Shown here: positions 14,496 through 24,241 of the stretch, piece by piece
Layout: every line of letters begins with the position of its first letter
Numbering within the stretch: the first letter of the stretch is position 1
NCBI GenBank assembly: GCA_946412245.1
Contig: CAMKGM010000030.1
Location: 1 to 36,249, forward strand
Origin: an uncultured Bacteroidales bacterium
Lineage (GTDB): Bacteria; Bacteroidota; Bacteroidia; Bacteroidales; Muribaculaceae
DNA length: 36,249 nt
Reading direction: 5' to 3'
Program-made: the position numbers and the translations under genes
The notes under the pieces: model-generated
The model's database searches: none
What the model was told of the DNA's origin: nothing
What the model saw: only the letters and a program-made list of their open reading frames with translations

Positions 14496-14527
14496 ACAAA
14501 AGCCCGGAACCGATAGCGGTTTCGGGC
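14496..14527 (-). terminator. terminator of the 14588-15097 lipoprotein gene
   Basis: Minus strand: GCCCGAAACCG-ctat-CGGTTCCGGGC (14527-14502), an 11-bp stem with one wobble, followed by TTTTGTTT. The hairpin is nearly identical in sequence to the frd terminator at 15207-15234. Confidence 0.85.
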
Positions 14528-14587
14528 AATTGTTTTGTAAAGTGATGAGGATGCAGTGCTTTTTGCAAGGCATCACTCAAGTGTGCT

Positions 14588-15097
14588 TTAGAGTGAGAGT
14601 GCGAAGGTACCCCAGTTGCCGTTCATCTTGTCGAGAACATCCTTGGTGGTTTCGCCCTTGACGGTGAACTCGATGGTGTCGCCAGCTTTCAGCTTAGCGA
14701 TTTCAGCATCATAGTCCTTGTCGTCGGCGAGCTTGAACTCGATGCGGCCTTTCTCACTGCTATTCTCGATGCAGAAGTCAGCAGAACCTTCCTTGAGGCT
14801 TCTCTTGATAGTGTTGCCTTTAAGAACGACCTTCATGGGCATGGTGATAATCACCTTGTCGCCATCGATCTCGGCCTGGAAAGGAGTCTCAATCTGGTCA
14901 CCTTCGGTCGACAGGGTCTCCCAGTTGGCGCCAGCATTGGCAGTAATAGAATACTTCACTGTGTAGGTCTTGTTGGCATCGGCACTGGCTTCGGTGCTTG
15001 CCTGCTGAGAACCAGAACCATTGTTTTTGTTACCGTTACAAGCCACGAGGCCCACTGCTGCAACTGCTACGAGAGCAAATTGAAAAAATTTCTTCAT
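14588..15097 (-). CDS. predicted lipoprotein, unknown function
   Basis: 169 residues. The signal MKKFFQFALVAVAAVGLVAC ends in a good lipobox (LVAC, Cys20). A Ser/Asn/Ala-rich linker (about 21-43) is followed by a beta-rich domain (KTYTVKYSITANAG, KVIITMPMKVVLKGN, GRIEFKLADDKD, GDTIEFTVKGETT). The family is not recognised; such compact lipoproteins are common in Bacteroidales envelopes. It is monocistronic, with its own consensus promoter and terminator, and lies downstream of the frd operon in the same direction. Confidence 0.8.
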   Translation of the reverse strand: MKKFFQFALVAVAAVGLVACNGNKNNGSGSQQASTEASADANKTYTVKYSITANAGANWETLSTEGDQIETPFQAEIDGDKVIITMPMKVVLKGNTIKRSLKEGSADFCIENSSEKGRIEFKLADDKDYDAEIAKLKAGDTIEFTVKGETTKDVLDKMNGNWGTFALSL

Positions 15098-15148
15098 GAT
15101 TGAATGAATTTTTTAAAAGATTAGAATAATTGAATAAAAATTGATGTG

Positions 15149-15179
15149 CAAAAATAATAATTATTTCAGTTTTATCAAA
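15149..15179 (-). promoter_or_regulatory. promoter of the lipoprotein gene
   Basis: Minus strand TTTG (15179-15176), 19-nt spacer, TATTTTTG (15156-15149), a full consensus match; leader of about 45 nt to the ATG at 15097. Confidence 0.72.
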
Positions 15180-15198
15180 ACCAGCAGGGTGTTTCTGC

Positions 15199-15234
15199 AA
15201 AAAAAATGCCCGAAACCAATATGGGTTCCGGGCA
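15199..15234 (-). terminator. terminator of the frdCAB operon
   Basis: Minus strand hairpin TGCCCGGAACC-catatt-GGTTTCGGGCA (15234-15207) followed by eight Ts (15206-15199), 37 nt after the frdB stop. Confidence 0.9.
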
Positions 15235-15271
15235 ATTTATTATGCTGATGCTGAATTAGCAGCAACCATGT

Positions 15272-16027
15272 TTAGTCGGAGCACTTGGCGCCGATGAACT
15301 CGCGGTTGAGGCGTGCAATGTTGCTCAGCTTGATGTTCTTGGGGCACTCGGCAGCGCAGGCACCGGTGTTGGTGCAGTTACCGAATCCCAGTTCGTCCAT
15401 CTTGGCGAGCATGGCCTTCACACGGCGCTTAGCCTCCACCTTGCCCTGCGGCAGCAGTGCAAACTGGCTCACCTTGGCCGAGACGAAGAGCATAGCCGAA
15501 CCATTCTTGCAGGCAGCCACACAGGCACCGCAGCCAATGCAGCTTGCGCTGTCCATGGCCTCGTCGGCAGCAACCTTGCTGATGGGAATTGCGTTAGCAT
15601 CCTGAGCACCACCCGTGGCAAAGCTCACATAGCCGCCGGCCTGCTGAATCTTGTCGAAGGCATTGCGGTCGACCATGAGGTCTTTAATCACAGGGAATGC
15701 AGCCGAGCGCCAGGGCTCCACAGTGATGGTCTCGCCATCGTGGAAGCGGCGCATGTAGAGCTGGCAAGTGGTGGCTCCGGTAGCGGGTCCGTGCGGATGT
15801 CCGTTGATGTAGAGCGAGCACATGCCGCAGATGCCTTCGCGGCAGTCGTGGTCGAAGGCGATGGGTTCTTCACCCTTTTCAACGAGTTGTTCGTTGAGTA
15901 TGTCGAGCGTCTCAAGGAACGAGGTATCGGTAGGGATGTCCTGCAACTCATAGGTTACAAATCCGCCCTTTTCCTTTGGTCCAGCCTGGCGCCAGACTTT
16001 CAGTTTTACGCTTATAATATTTTCCAT
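15272..16027 (-). CDS. frdB: succinate dehydrogenase/fumarate reductase iron-sulfur subunit
   Basis: 251 residues. Cluster ligands are in order: [2Fe-2S] CREGICGMC (62-70) with Cys88; [4Fe-4S] [11 protein letters not shown] (163-173) with Cys228 in CAAECPK; [3Fe-4S] around CTNTGAC (218-224) and Cys173. The subunit passes electrons between the quinone-binding membrane subunit and the flavoprotein. It is the last gene of frdCAB, 6 nt after frdA. In Bacteroidales this B-type complex mainly works as a menaquinol:fumarate reductase, giving succinate during fermentation. Confidence 0.96.
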   Translation of the reverse strand: MENIISVKLKVWRQAGPKEKGGFVTYELQDIPTDTSFLETLDILNEQLVEKGEEPIAFDHDCREGICGMCSLYINGHPHGPATGATTCQLYMRRFHDGETITVEPWRSAAFPVIKDLMVDRNAFDKIQQAGGYVSFATGGAQDANAIPISKVAADEAMDSASCIGCGACVAACKNGSAMLFVSAKVSQFALLPQGKVEAKRRVKAMLAKMDELGFGNCTNTGACAAECPKNIKLSNIARLNREFIGAKCSD

Positions 16028-16033
16028 AATTCG

Positions 16034-18043
16034 TTAGTTTTTATAGTTACGTGTTTGTACCTTGATAGCCTCGTAGTGGAGGGGTTCCTTGATGAGCGTA
16101 GGAGCCTTCTCGTCGTCGCCGTTGTATTTCCAGCAAGAAACATAGAAGAAGTTCTCGTCGTCGCGCTTGGCTTCACCCTCTTCGGTCTGATGCTCTTCGC
16201 GGAAGTGACCACCGCACGATTCCTCGCGGTTGAGGGCGTCATAGGCGATGAGTTCGCCCATAGTGATGAAGTCGCGCAGGCGGAATGCCTTGTCGAGCTC
16301 AATGTTCATGCCGTCCTGGTCGCCAGGCACAAAGAGGTTGGTCTCAAACTCCTTGCGCAGTGCTTTGATTTTCTCCAGAGCGGTCTCGAGGCTCTGCTTG
16401 GTACGGCCCATGCCCACATAGTCCCACATGATGTTACCCAGTTCCTTGTGGATAGAGTCAACCGAGCGGTTACCCTTGATGCTCATGAGGTGGTCGAGGT
16501 TGGCCTGCACACGTTTCTCGGCTTCGTCAAACTCGGGAGTGTCGGTTGTGAAGTGAGGCACAGTAATCTGGTCGCTCAGGTAGTTTTGGATGGTGTAAGG
16601 CAACACGAAGTAGCCATCGGCCAAACCCTGCATCAGCGCCGAAGCACCCAGGCGGTTAGCGCCGTGGTCGCTGAAGTTGCACTCGCCAATGGCGAAGAGG
16701 CCCTTCACGCTGGTCTGCAGCTCGTAGTCAACCCAAATGCCGCCCATGGTGTAGTGGATGGCGGGATAAATCATCATGGGGTTGTAGTACTTCTCACCGT
16801 TGATTTCGTTAGCGAGCTCGCCGGGGTTCACGTCGGTGATTTCCTCATACATGTCGAAGAGGTTGCCATAGCGCTGGCGCACCACGTCAATGCCCAGGCG
16901 GTTGATGGCCTCGCTGAAGTCGAGGAACACGGCTTGACCGGTGTTGTTCACGCCATAGCCCTTGTCGCAACGCTCCTTGGCGGCGCGGCTTGCCACGTCG
17001 CGGGGCACGAGGTTACCGAAGGCGGGATAACGGCGCTCCAGATAGTAGTCGCGATTCTCCTCGGGGATGTCGCTACCCTTGATTTCGCCAGCCTGCAGGC
17101 GCTTGGCATCTTCAATGTCCTTGGGCACCCAGATGCGGCCGTCATTACGCAGCGACTCACTCATGAGGGTGAGTTTCGACTGCTTGTCGCCGTGACGCGG
17201 GATGCAAGTGGGGTGAATTTGCACATAGGCGGGGTTAGCAAAGTAAGCACCCTGACGATAGGCTGCCATGGCTGCCGAGCAGTTACATGCCATTGCGTTG
17301 GTCGAAAGGAAGTAGGTGTTTCCGTAACCGCCGGTGGCGATAACCACAGCGTGAGCGGCAAAGCGCTCCAGCTTGCCGGTAACCAGGTTCTTGGCGATGA
17401 TACCGCGTGCACGGCCGTCGATCATCACGATGTCGTGCATCTCATAGCGGTTGTAGCTCTTCACCTTGCCCATTTGAATCTGGCGGTTGAGCGAGCTGTA
17501 AGCACCGAGCAGCAGCTGCTGACCGGTCTGACCCTTAGCATAGAATGTGCGGCTCACCTGAGCGCCACCGAATGAACGGTTAGCGAGCAAACCGCCATAC
17601 TCGCGTGCAAAGGGAACACCCTGTGCCACGCACTGGTCGATAATGTTATTGGAGACTTCGGCAAGACGATACACATTGGCTTCGCGAGCGCGATAGTCGC
17701 CACCCTTGACGGTATCGTAGAAGAGGCGGTAAACCGAGTCACCGTCGTTCTGATAGTTCTTGGCAGCATTGATACCACCTTGTGCAGCGATAGAGTGTGC
17801 ACGGCGGGGTGAATCCTGGATGCAGAAGTTGAGCACATTGAAGCCCATCTCGCCCAGTGTAGCGGCAGCGCTGGCACCGGCAAGACCGGTACCCACCACG
17901 ATGATGTCGAGACGACGCTTGTTGGCGGGGTTAACGAGTTTCTGGTGTGCCTTATAGTTGGTCCACTTCTCAGCGACAGGACCTTCGGGAATCTTAGAGT
18001 CGATTACAGGCTGAGCAGTAGTTTTGATATTGTTCTCTTCCAT
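16034..18043 (-). CDS. frdA: succinate dehydrogenase/fumarate reductase flavoprotein subunit
   Basis: 669 residues, the usual length for the Wolinella/Bacteroides type. FAD-binding [10 protein letters not shown] lies at 51-60; His83 in [11 protein letters not shown] is the expected site of covalent FAD. The capping domain and the C-terminal helical region follow, with [15 protein letters not shown] as part of the dicarboxylate site and [11 protein letters not shown] downstream. It reduces fumarate to succinate on the cytoplasmic side. Thirty-five nt separate it from frdC. A long antisense frame over this gene is a shadow produced by codon bias. Confidence 0.97.
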   Translation of the reverse strand: MEENNIKTTAQPVIDSKIPEGPVAEKWTNYKAHQKLVNPANKRRLDIIVVGTGLAGASAAATLGEMGFNVLNFCIQDSPRRAHSIAAQGGINAAKNYQNDGDSVYRLFYDTVKGGDYRAREANVYRLAEVSNNIIDQCVAQGVPFAREYGGLLANRSFGGAQVSRTFYAKGQTGQQLLLGAYSSLNRQIQMGKVKSYNRYEMHDIVMIDGRARGIIAKNLVTGKLERFAAHAVVIATGGYGNTYFLSTNAMACNCSAAMAAYRQGAYFANPAYVQIHPTCIPRHGDKQSKLTLMSESLRNDGRIWVPKDIEDAKRLQAGEIKGSDIPEENRDYYLERRYPAFGNLVPRDVASRAAKERCDKGYGVNNTGQAVFLDFSEAINRLGIDVVRQRYGNLFDMYEEITDVNPGELANEINGEKYYNPMMIYPAIHYTMGGIWVDYELQTSVKGLFAIGECNFSDHGANRLGASALMQGLADGYFVLPYTIQNYLSDQITVPHFTTDTPEFDEAEKRVQANLDHLMSIKGNRSVDSIHKELGNIMWDYVGMGRTKQSLETALEKIKALRKEFETNLFVPGDQDGMNIELDKAFRLRDFITMGELIAYDALNREESCGGHFREEHQTEEGEAKRDDENFFYVSCWKYNGDDEKAPTLIKEPLHYEAIKVQTRNYKN

Positions 18044-18078
18044 TTTCTTGAAAAATTTACAGGTTAATACTCAGCTAA

Positions 18079-18744
18079 TTAAAACTTAAATGCGCCAAAG
18101 AAGTAGGCGAAATAGATTACCTCAACGGCAAACATGAGCATCACGATAGTTGCCCACCACCAGCCGATGCATTTGAAGCGCTCAATCCACTTGTCGTTAG
18201 TTGTGCCAAGTGTTTGGAAAGCACTCCAGAAACCGTGAGTGATGTGGAACCAAATGGCGCAGAAGCCGATAAGATAGACAGGTACTACCCACAGGTGGCT
18301 GAACACTTGACCCAGGTAGTAAGAGCCTTCGCGCACGGTGTGGCCCATGATTTCGGGCACTTGCATCTTAGCCCAGAACTGGAACAAGTGCAGCACCAGG
18401 AAGCAGAGCACGATGAGACCCAGAACGAGCATGTTTTGCGAAGCCCATTCAACGGTTTTGGGTCGCTTGGTGACCGAGTAAGCGTCGTTGCCACGAGCCT
18501 TGCGGTTCTGCCAAGTGAGCCAGAATGCGAAGATGATGTGCAGTGCAAAACCACCGGCAAGGATGATTGTGCCCAGCACCGCATACCAATTGGCACCGAG
18601 GAATTCGCACACGGCATCATACCATTTGAGGTTGATGACGCCCACGAGATTCATGAGTGCGTGGAATGTGAGAAACAGGATCAGGAAAAGGCCGGTGACG
18701 CTCATCACCACCTTCCGTCCCACTGATGAATTAGTTAACCACAT
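18079..18744 (-). CDS. frdC: succinate dehydrogenase/fumarate reductase cytochrome b subunit
   Basis: 221 residues with five predicted membrane helices, starting SVGRKVVMSVTGLFLILFL, then IILAGGFALHIIFAFWL, NMLVLGLIVLCFLVLHLFQFW, VVPVYLIGFCAIWFHITHGFW and WATIVMLMFAVEVIYFAYFF. His residues in helices (FLTFHALMN, ALHIIFAF, LVLHLFQF, WFHITHGF) can ligate two b haems, as in the dihaem B-type enzymes. It anchors the complex and exchanges electrons with menaquinone. First gene of the operon. Confidence 0.94.
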   Translation of the reverse strand: MWLTNSSVGRKVVMSVTGLFLILFLTFHALMNLVGVINLKWYDAVCEFLGANWYAVLGTIILAGGFALHIIFAFWLTWQNRKARGNDAYSVTKRPKTVEWASQNMLVLGLIVLCFLVLHLFQFWAKMQVPEIMGHTVREGSYYLGQVFSHLWVVPVYLIGFCAIWFHITHGFWSAFQTLGTTNDKWIERFKCIGWWWATIVMLMFAVEVIYFAYFFGAFKF

Positions 18745-18807
18745 AGTAGTGTTAGAATTAAGTAGTTATTATTAAATATTAGTTTTTGAAAATTGCGTAA
18801 TAAAATG

Positions 18808-18839
18808 CAAATTTACCGCTAAATAATGGGACTTGCAAG
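18808..18839 (-). promoter_or_regulatory. promoter of frdCAB
   Basis: Minus strand CTTG (18839-18836), 20-nt spacer, TAAATTTG (18815-18808); one mismatch in the -33 box. Leader about 60 nt. Confidence 0.65.
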
Positions 18840-18849
18840 AAAAATGCTC

Positions 18850-18887
18850 AAAAAAGAAACCGCCCGGCCATGTGGCCAAGCGGTTTC
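18850..18887 (-). terminator. terminator of the susCD operon
   Basis: Minus strand: GAAACCGC, bulge, GGCCA-ca-TGGCC, bulge, GCGGTTTC (18887-18856), then six Ts (18855-18850). It lies about 35 nt after the susD stop and just upstream of the frd promoter. Confidence 0.88.
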
Positions 18888-18922
18888 GTTATTAGTGTCA
18901 ATCAGTTGTTGAATGCTGTAGA

Positions 18923-20683
18923 TTACCAGCCGGGGTTCTGACCCATAGCAGGGTTGAGGTCAATCTGTCCGCTCGGGATGGGGAACAGGTTGTACTTGGC
19001 ATCCCAGATGCGCGGAGCGCCATTGTTGGTGCAGTTGATGTAACCATCGGCATCAACGGTAACCTGCGAGATAATATAAGTTCTTTTACCTTCTTCATCC
19101 TCATAGTAAACATCTTTAAAGTTACCCACATGAGCACCACGGCACAGGTTAGGATGCTTCTGCGTGTCGAGCAGCGAGAGTTGGTTCCAGCGCTGCAGCG
19201 AGTAGTAACGGTCGTTCATGCAATACATCATCTCCACGCGACGCTCGCGGCGGATTTCCCAAATGAGGGGGCTCACACCCATGTTGTTGGCGGGGTCGGC
19301 TTCGGGAGATACCGAGAGGTGGGGCATGCCCACGCGGTCACGGAGCTTGTTGATTGACTTGTCGAGGTCGGCCTGCGTGCAGCTGCCGAGTTCGGCGCAA
19401 GCTTCGGCATAGTTGAGGTAAATCTCAGCGAGCCAGAAGATGGGGGCGTCGGTCCAGTTGCCATTAGTGGCCTGACGGAGAGAGTTGTTGTCGGCATACT
19501 TCTCATTGTCGAACAGGAGAACACCATAGCCCGTGGACGAAGTGGATTGAGCCGAGATGGTCTTTTGTCCGGGGTAGCGGGCATAACCACAGCCCACGAA
19601 TTGCAGGATGTTGTCGACTTGAGCAGCAAGGCGCGGGTCGCGGTTAGCGAAGACATCGGTCATGTCAATGTAAGGCCACGGTTTCTTGTAGAGACCCGAG
19701 TTGTCGATGATGTTCACAATCTTACCCTCGTCGCTCTTGTCCATAGAAGTAGTAGCCAGAGGCTTGCCATCGCGGAACAGGTAGCTGTCGAAAGCATCCT
19801 TGTTGATACCGTTCACCTGGGTAGAACCGCAAGTGTAGTCGATAGTACCGTGCGACATGGTTCCATAAACATAGTGCTTGTAGAGAATCATCTCGGTGTT
19901 GCCCGAGAGGTCGTCGTCGTCGAAGTTCGACTTGTAGTCGTCGTTCAGCTCATAGTTGCCGGAGCTCATGATTTGCTCGCAAGCGCTCTTGGCCTCGGCC
20001 AGGTAAGTGTTGGCACGAGCGGTGTTGTTGGCCACATACTTGCTGTAGGTGCCCTCATAGAGGCACACCTCGGCCTTCATGGCCAGTGCTACCCACTTAT
20101 TGAAGGCTGTGCGTGAAGAACCATTCATGGTGATGTTGGCGCAAGCGAAGTTCAGGTCTTCGAGCACCTTGTCCATCACTTCGTTACGATTCTGACGGGG
20201 TCCGTACAGGATGTCGGTATCGTCAGAGTCGAGTTCCTTGTCAACCCAGTAGCAGTCGCCGAAGCCACGCACCACTTTGTAGTGCTGCCAGCCACGATAC
20301 AGACGGCCTACGCCAATCCAGTTGTTTTTGCTGGCCTCGTTCATAGACTCGATGCCGGGAACGGCATTGATGAGCGTGTTGGCGCGACGAATCTCGGTGT
20401 AAGGAGTTGTCCATGCACCTGCCGAAGCGGGCACGCTTGTGAAGGTCCAGCGTGCGATACCGGTAGTACCCTGGTCATCGTTCAAGTTGTTGAAGTAGTA
20501 GTCGCCACTACCCGATCCGTAACCTGTGAAGGTGTTGTAGAAGTAGTTGGCAAACAACTGCACATTCGTTTCACTTGTGAAGTAGTTTTGTTTCGTGAAT
20601 TGATCGTATGGTTCGGTATCGAGCAGATCAGAACACGAAGTGAGCAGTAATCCTGCTGCGAAAAATAAAAATATCTTTTTCAT
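18923..20683 (-). CDS. SusD/RagB-family nutrient-binding outer membrane lipoprotein
   Basis: 586 residues from ATG 20683, chosen over 20695 because it starts directly at MKKIFLFFAAGLLLTSC, a lipoprotein signal with Cys17. The mature protein opens with SDLLDTEPYDQF and ends with YNLFPIPSGQIDLNPAMGQNPGW-like sequence, both SusD hallmarks; RRERRVEMMYCMNDRYYSLQRW is the conserved C-terminal TPR-packing helix. SusD proteins cap the SusC porin at the cell surface and bind the ligand. Partner of the susC gene upstream; 67 nt between them. The substrate cannot be read from the sequence, and no glycosidase, sulfatase or peptidase lies next to the pair. Confidence 0.95.
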   Translation of the reverse strand: MKKIFLFFAAGLLLTSCSDLLDTEPYDQFTKQNYFTSETNVQLFANYFYNTFTGYGSGSGDYYFNNLNDDQGTTGIARWTFTSVPASAGAWTTPYTEIRRANTLINAVPGIESMNEASKNNWIGVGRLYRGWQHYKVVRGFGDCYWVDKELDSDDTDILYGPRQNRNEVMDKVLEDLNFACANITMNGSSRTAFNKWVALAMKAEVCLYEGTYSKYVANNTARANTYLAEAKSACEQIMSSGNYELNDDYKSNFDDDDLSGNTEMILYKHYVYGTMSHGTIDYTCGSTQVNGINKDAFDSYLFRDGKPLATTSMDKSDEGKIVNIIDNSGLYKKPWPYIDMTDVFANRDPRLAAQVDNILQFVGCGYARYPGQKTISAQSTSSTGYGVLLFDNEKYADNNSLRQATNGNWTDAPIFWLAEIYLNYAEACAELGSCTQADLDKSINKLRDRVGMPHLSVSPEADPANNMGVSPLIWEIRRERRVEMMYCMNDRYYSLQRWNQLSLLDTQKHPNLCRGAHVGNFKDVYYEDEEGKRTYIISQVTVDADGYINCTNNGAPRIWDAKYNLFPIPSGQIDLNPAMGQNPGW

Positions 20684-20750
20684 TTTTGTTATCATTTAAG
20701 TGTGTTATATAAGTTCAGTCCTTATATTATAATAATGTGAGGATACCGAA

Positions 20751-23700
20751 TTAAAGATCAATTTGGATACCAAATGAGTAGCTACGCATGATAGGAGCAA
20801 CACGTCCCCAAACACCATTGCCAAGCGAGCCTTCGCCGGTAGCAATCTCGGGGTCGATACCTGTTCCCTTGTTGTGGTTAACAATGTCGAATGCGTTGTC
20901 GATAGCGGCATACACGCGTACACGGCTCAGGTAAATCTTGCGAGTAATGTTCTTGGGAATAGTGTAACCCACGGTGATGTTCTTCATGCGCAGGTAAGCC
21001 ATGTTCACGAGATACTTGGTCTGCGGATAGAAGTTGAACTTACCGGCATTGAGAATGCTGCTCGAAGCGTTACCCTGTCCGGCACCGCCACCCCACATGC
21101 GCGGGAAGTCGACGCTCTGGTCGATAACACCGCTGGCAAACATAGCCTCGGTTACATAGCTGGTTTGGTTAGCATAGAGCGCGTCGGCGCCACGCATCAT
21201 AGGCATCACGAAAGCTGATTGGCTCCAGTAGTCGCGCTTGCCCACGCCCTGCATATAGAGGTCGAGGTCGAAGCCCTTCCAGCTGCCACCCAGGCGCAGC
21301 GAGTACTGATAGCGGGGAGTGAAGTTACCAATCTTCTTGAGGTCACCATGATCTTCGGGAGTACCCTTACCCCAGTCAATCACGCCGTCACCGTTCTGGT
21401 CCACAAACTTGATGTCGCCAGGGCCATACACGAAGCCACCGCTTTGCAGCTTGGTTTGGTCGGCAACACCAGCCTTGTAGTTCCAAGAACCGTCGGCATT
21501 CTGGCCGTTGAAGTCGTTGAAGTCAAAGTAGCGGTCGGTTTCGAAGCCCCAGATTTCGCCATATTCCTTACCGGTATAGTAAGAGTTAATCAGGTTATTG
21601 CTGTCCCACTCGGTCACCTTGGTCTTGTAGTCGCCAATTGAAGCGGTAGCATACAGGTAGAGGTCGTTCATGAATTTATGACGCCAGTCGATGGTGAGTT
21701 CCCAACCGCGAGTGCGGAGCGAACCGGCGTTTTCCCAAGCGGCGCTTGCACCCAGCACACCGGGGAGGGCCTTACCAGGAGCGAGCATGTCCTTGGTGTC
21801 GCGCTGATACCAGTCGAAGGTCACATTCAGGTCACCATTGAGGAAACCGAGGTCAAGACCGATGTTGGTGGTGCGGATGGTTTCCCAAGTGAGTGACTTC
21901 GATACCAGTTTGGGCTGGCCGAAGTAGTCGAGTCTTGAAGAGCCGGTACCAAGCCAGTTCACACCGTTACCCACCTTAGCCATGGTTTCGAGGAACATGT
22001 TGTCGCCAATTTCCTGGTTACCGATAGAACCGTAAGAAGCACGGAGCTTACCGTTGGTGATGTATTGCTTCAAATTCTGGAAGTAAGCTTCTTCGCTGAA
22101 GCGATAGCCAATTGAAGCAGAGGGGAAGAATGCCCACTGGTCGCCCGAGGGGAACTTGCTTGAACCATCGTAACGGCCATTGAGTTCCAACAGGTAGATG
22201 CCCTTGTAGTCATAGTTGATACGACCAAAGAAGCCGGCCGAACCATGATGAGTGTGATGATGCTCATAAGCATAATCGCTGTTGGTGAGCGCAAGCTCTT
22301 GCATGTTGACATCTTGCAAGTCGTGACGCTCATAGTAGAGATACTCATAGTCGTCCTTGTCAACGTTGGCACCGGCCATGATGTTCAGGTTGTGTGCATC
22401 GTTGAAGCTGGCTGCGTAGTTGAAGTAGCCGTTGAACACATGGTTCTGATAAACGCTGCGGTCGGTCTCAATGTAGGTAGTGGTCGACAATTCAATGGGG
22501 CTCTTAGGAGCCAGACCCCAAGTGTTGTACAGCGTAGCGGGGATAGCCACACACTTGTAGTTGGTGTTCTTGCGAACGAAGGTGTAGTCGCCGTTGAAGG
22601 TCAAGCCTTTCACGAGGTTCACTTTCACGAAACCTGTCATACGCAGGTTGTTCATGTGACGCTTGGTGTCAGCAGCCTGTTTGCGATAACCAATCATGGT
22701 ACGGGCGTCATACTGCTGTCCGTCTTCGGGGTTCACGAAGTAGCCATAGGGGCCAAAGAACGAACCCCAACGCCACATGTATTGGTAACCTTCCTGTCCA
22801 TAAGACTGACGGTTGTTGGGCGTTGTGTAAGTGCGGTCGTTATAAGCGATGCGGGCACCCAGCAATAACCAGTCGGTAGCCTGGGTCGACACATTCACAG
22901 CGGCGTTGTAGCGTTTCACCTTGTCAGGGTTGAACTTGAACAAGCCTTCACGCTGGTTGTAGCCAAACGACACGTAGTAGTTAGTCTTGCCGGAGTTGCC
23001 GGTCACCGAGATGTTGTGCGACATGGCAGGAGCTGCGTTGTTGAACATGATGCCTTTCACATCCCAGTTGGCATAGTAGCCATATTCATCGTAGTCGTCA
23101 CCGTAGATCATTTCGCGATAGCCGGCCTTGGTGTCGCCGTGCTTCTCAATCCAACGGTTCATACCGGCTTGGAACTCGGGCTTGTCCATGTACATACCGA
23201 AGAGCTCAACTGCCAGACCCATGCGGTTGTTCACGTCGATAAGACCCTGCACCTGGGTGGGCACGTTGGGATAGTCGGGAAGGTCGGTTGCCTGACTCCA
23301 CGAGAAGTTGTTCTTGTAAGATACCGTCACATGGTCTTTGGTCTTGGCGGTCTTGGTAGTGATGAGCACCACACCGAAGGCAGCACGCGTACCGTAGATC
23401 GATGTCGAGGCGGCGTCCTTGAGCACCGAGATGCTCTCGATGTCGTTGGTGTTGAGGTACGACAGGTTGTCGGTGGGAACACCGTCGACAACATACAACG
23501 GAGTAGATGTTCCATCGTTAGAAAGGGTACCAATACCACGAATTACCACACTGGGGTCACTGTTAAGACCACCACTGGTGTTCAAAACGGTGAGGCCGGG
23601 AACCGTACCTTGCAGCGACTTGGCCAGGTCGGTCTCGCTCTTGGAATCAAGAACTTTAGAGACATCAACAGTGCTCACAGCACCGGTCAAGTTAGCCTTG

Positions 23701-24068
23701 CGCTGCGTGCCATAACCCACAACGACGACCTCGTCGAGCAGAGCGTTGTCGGTTTCCATCTGGACGCGCATGCCGTTACTTGCGTCAACCTTAACGGTCT
23801 TGTAACCCACGTAGGAGATTTGCAACTTGGCCCTGGGGCCGACTTTGAAGGAGAAATGTCCGTCAACATCCGTAGCCGTAGCGCGGATGGTACCAATCTC
23901 GGCAATGCTGGCTCCGATAACGGGTTCACCGTTCTCGTCAACCACAGTACCGCTCACAGTAGTGGTGTTTGTGTTCACCACCTGTGGCGCCGGGGCAGCG
24001 TTCACAACACTGCTTCCCATGCCACATGCCAGAAAAAGTGCTCCAATAAGAGCAAGTTGTTTTTTCAT
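20751..24068 (-). CDS. SusC/RagA-family TonB-dependent transporter
   Basis: 1105 residues from the ATG at 24068, giving the signal peptide MKKQLALIGALFLACGMGSS (cleavage near NAAPA). Domains in order: CarboxypepD_reg-like Ig domain (about 36-108), the SusC signature DEVVVVGYGTQRKANLTGAV (112 onward), the TonB plug (about 115-235, with VVIRGIGTL and PLYVVDGVP), and a C-terminal 22-strand barrel that ends SYSFGIQIDL, a typical aromatic outer-membrane terminus. It imports oligosaccharides or peptides using TonB energy. Longer in-frame starts (to 24200) run through the leader and are rejected. There is no adjacent sigma/anti-sigma pair or hybrid two-component regulator. Confidence 0.96.
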   Translation of the reverse strand: MKKQLALIGALFLACGMGSSVVNAAPAPQVVNTNTTTVSGTVVDENGEPVIGASIAEIGTIRATATDVDGHFSFKVGPRAKLQISYVGYKTVKVDASNGMRVQMETDNALLDEVVVVGYGTQRKANLTGAVSTVDVSKVLDSKSETDLAKSLQGTVPGLTVLNTSGGLNSDPSVVIRGIGTLSNDGTSTPLYVVDGVPTDNLSYLNTNDIESISVLKDAASTSIYGTRAAFGVVLITTKTAKTKDHVTVSYKNNFSWSQATDLPDYPNVPTQVQGLIDVNNRMGLAVELFGMYMDKPEFQAGMNRWIEKHGDTKAGYREMIYGDDYDEYGYYANWDVKGIMFNNAAPAMSHNISVTGNSGKTNYYVSFGYNQREGLFKFNPDKVKRYNAAVNVSTQATDWLLLGARIAYNDRTYTTPNNRQSYGQEGYQYMWRWGSFFGPYGYFVNPEDGQQYDARTMIGYRKQAADTKRHMNNLRMTGFVKVNLVKGLTFNGDYTFVRKNTNYKCVAIPATLYNTWGLAPKSPIELSTTTYIETDRSVYQNHVFNGYFNYAASFNDAHNLNIMAGANVDKDDYEYLYYERHDLQDVNMQELALTNSDYAYEHHHTHHGSAGFFGRINYDYKGIYLLELNGRYDGSSKFPSGDQWAFFPSASIGYRFSEEAYFQNLKQYITNGKLRASYGSIGNQEIGDNMFLETMAKVGNGVNWLGTGSSRLDYFGQPKLVSKSLTWETIRTTNIGLDLGFLNGDLNVTFDWYQRDTKDMLAPGKALPGVLGASAAWENAGSLRTRGWELTIDWRHKFMNDLYLYATASIGDYKTKVTEWDSNNLINSYYTGKEYGEIWGFETDRYFDFNDFNGQNADGSWNYKAGVADQTKLQSGGFVYGPGDIKFVDQNGDGVIDWGKGTPEDHGDLKKIGNFTPRYQYSLRLGGSWKGFDLDLYMQGVGKRDYWSQSAFVMPMMRGADALYANQTSYVTEAMFASGVIDQSVDFPRMWGGGAGQGNASSSILNAGKFNFYPQTKYLVNMAYLRMKNITVGYTIPKNITRKIYLSRVRVYAAIDNAFDIVNHNKGTGIDPEIATGEGSLGNGVWGRVAPIMRSYSFGIQIDL

Positions 24069-24193
24069 AAGCGTGATTGTTTTAGTTATACATGAAATGA
24101 GTAGTCTAATCTCCATTGAATAAAGCTTATAAAACAATTGTTTTTGTTGTGTAATTAAAGACGTAATTGCCTTTTTGTTAAATAAATTTTGAT

Positions 24194-24241
24194 GTTTCAA
24201 CCTTGAAACAACATTATTTTACATTAATAATTAGGTACAAA
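24194..24241 (-). promoter_or_regulatory. promoter of susCD with inverted repeat at the start site
   Basis: Minus strand TTTG (24241-24238), 21-nt spacer, TAATGTTG (24216-24209), one mismatch from the -7 consensus. The perfect inverted repeat GTTTCAA-gg-TTGAAAC (24209-24194) begins at the last base of the -7 box, so it spans the predicted start of transcription. The rest of the gene-free stretch 24069-24564 holds the AT-rich leader and nothing else recognisable. Confidence 0.55.

Noticed and set aside
14377-14661. Plus-strand frame with AKSCK repeats
   Set aside because: It is the translation of the 33-bp DNA repeat, runs antisense into the lipoprotein gene and starts in the ATPase remnant flank.
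15740-17575. Very long open frame (611 codons) on the plus strand
   Set aside because: It is antisense to frdB and frdA, whose cofactor motifs are intact. The protein has no recognisable domain and the frame follows from codon bias on the other strand.
23016-24095. 359-codon plus-strand open frame
   Set aside because: Antisense to susC plug and Ig domain; no recognisable motifs.
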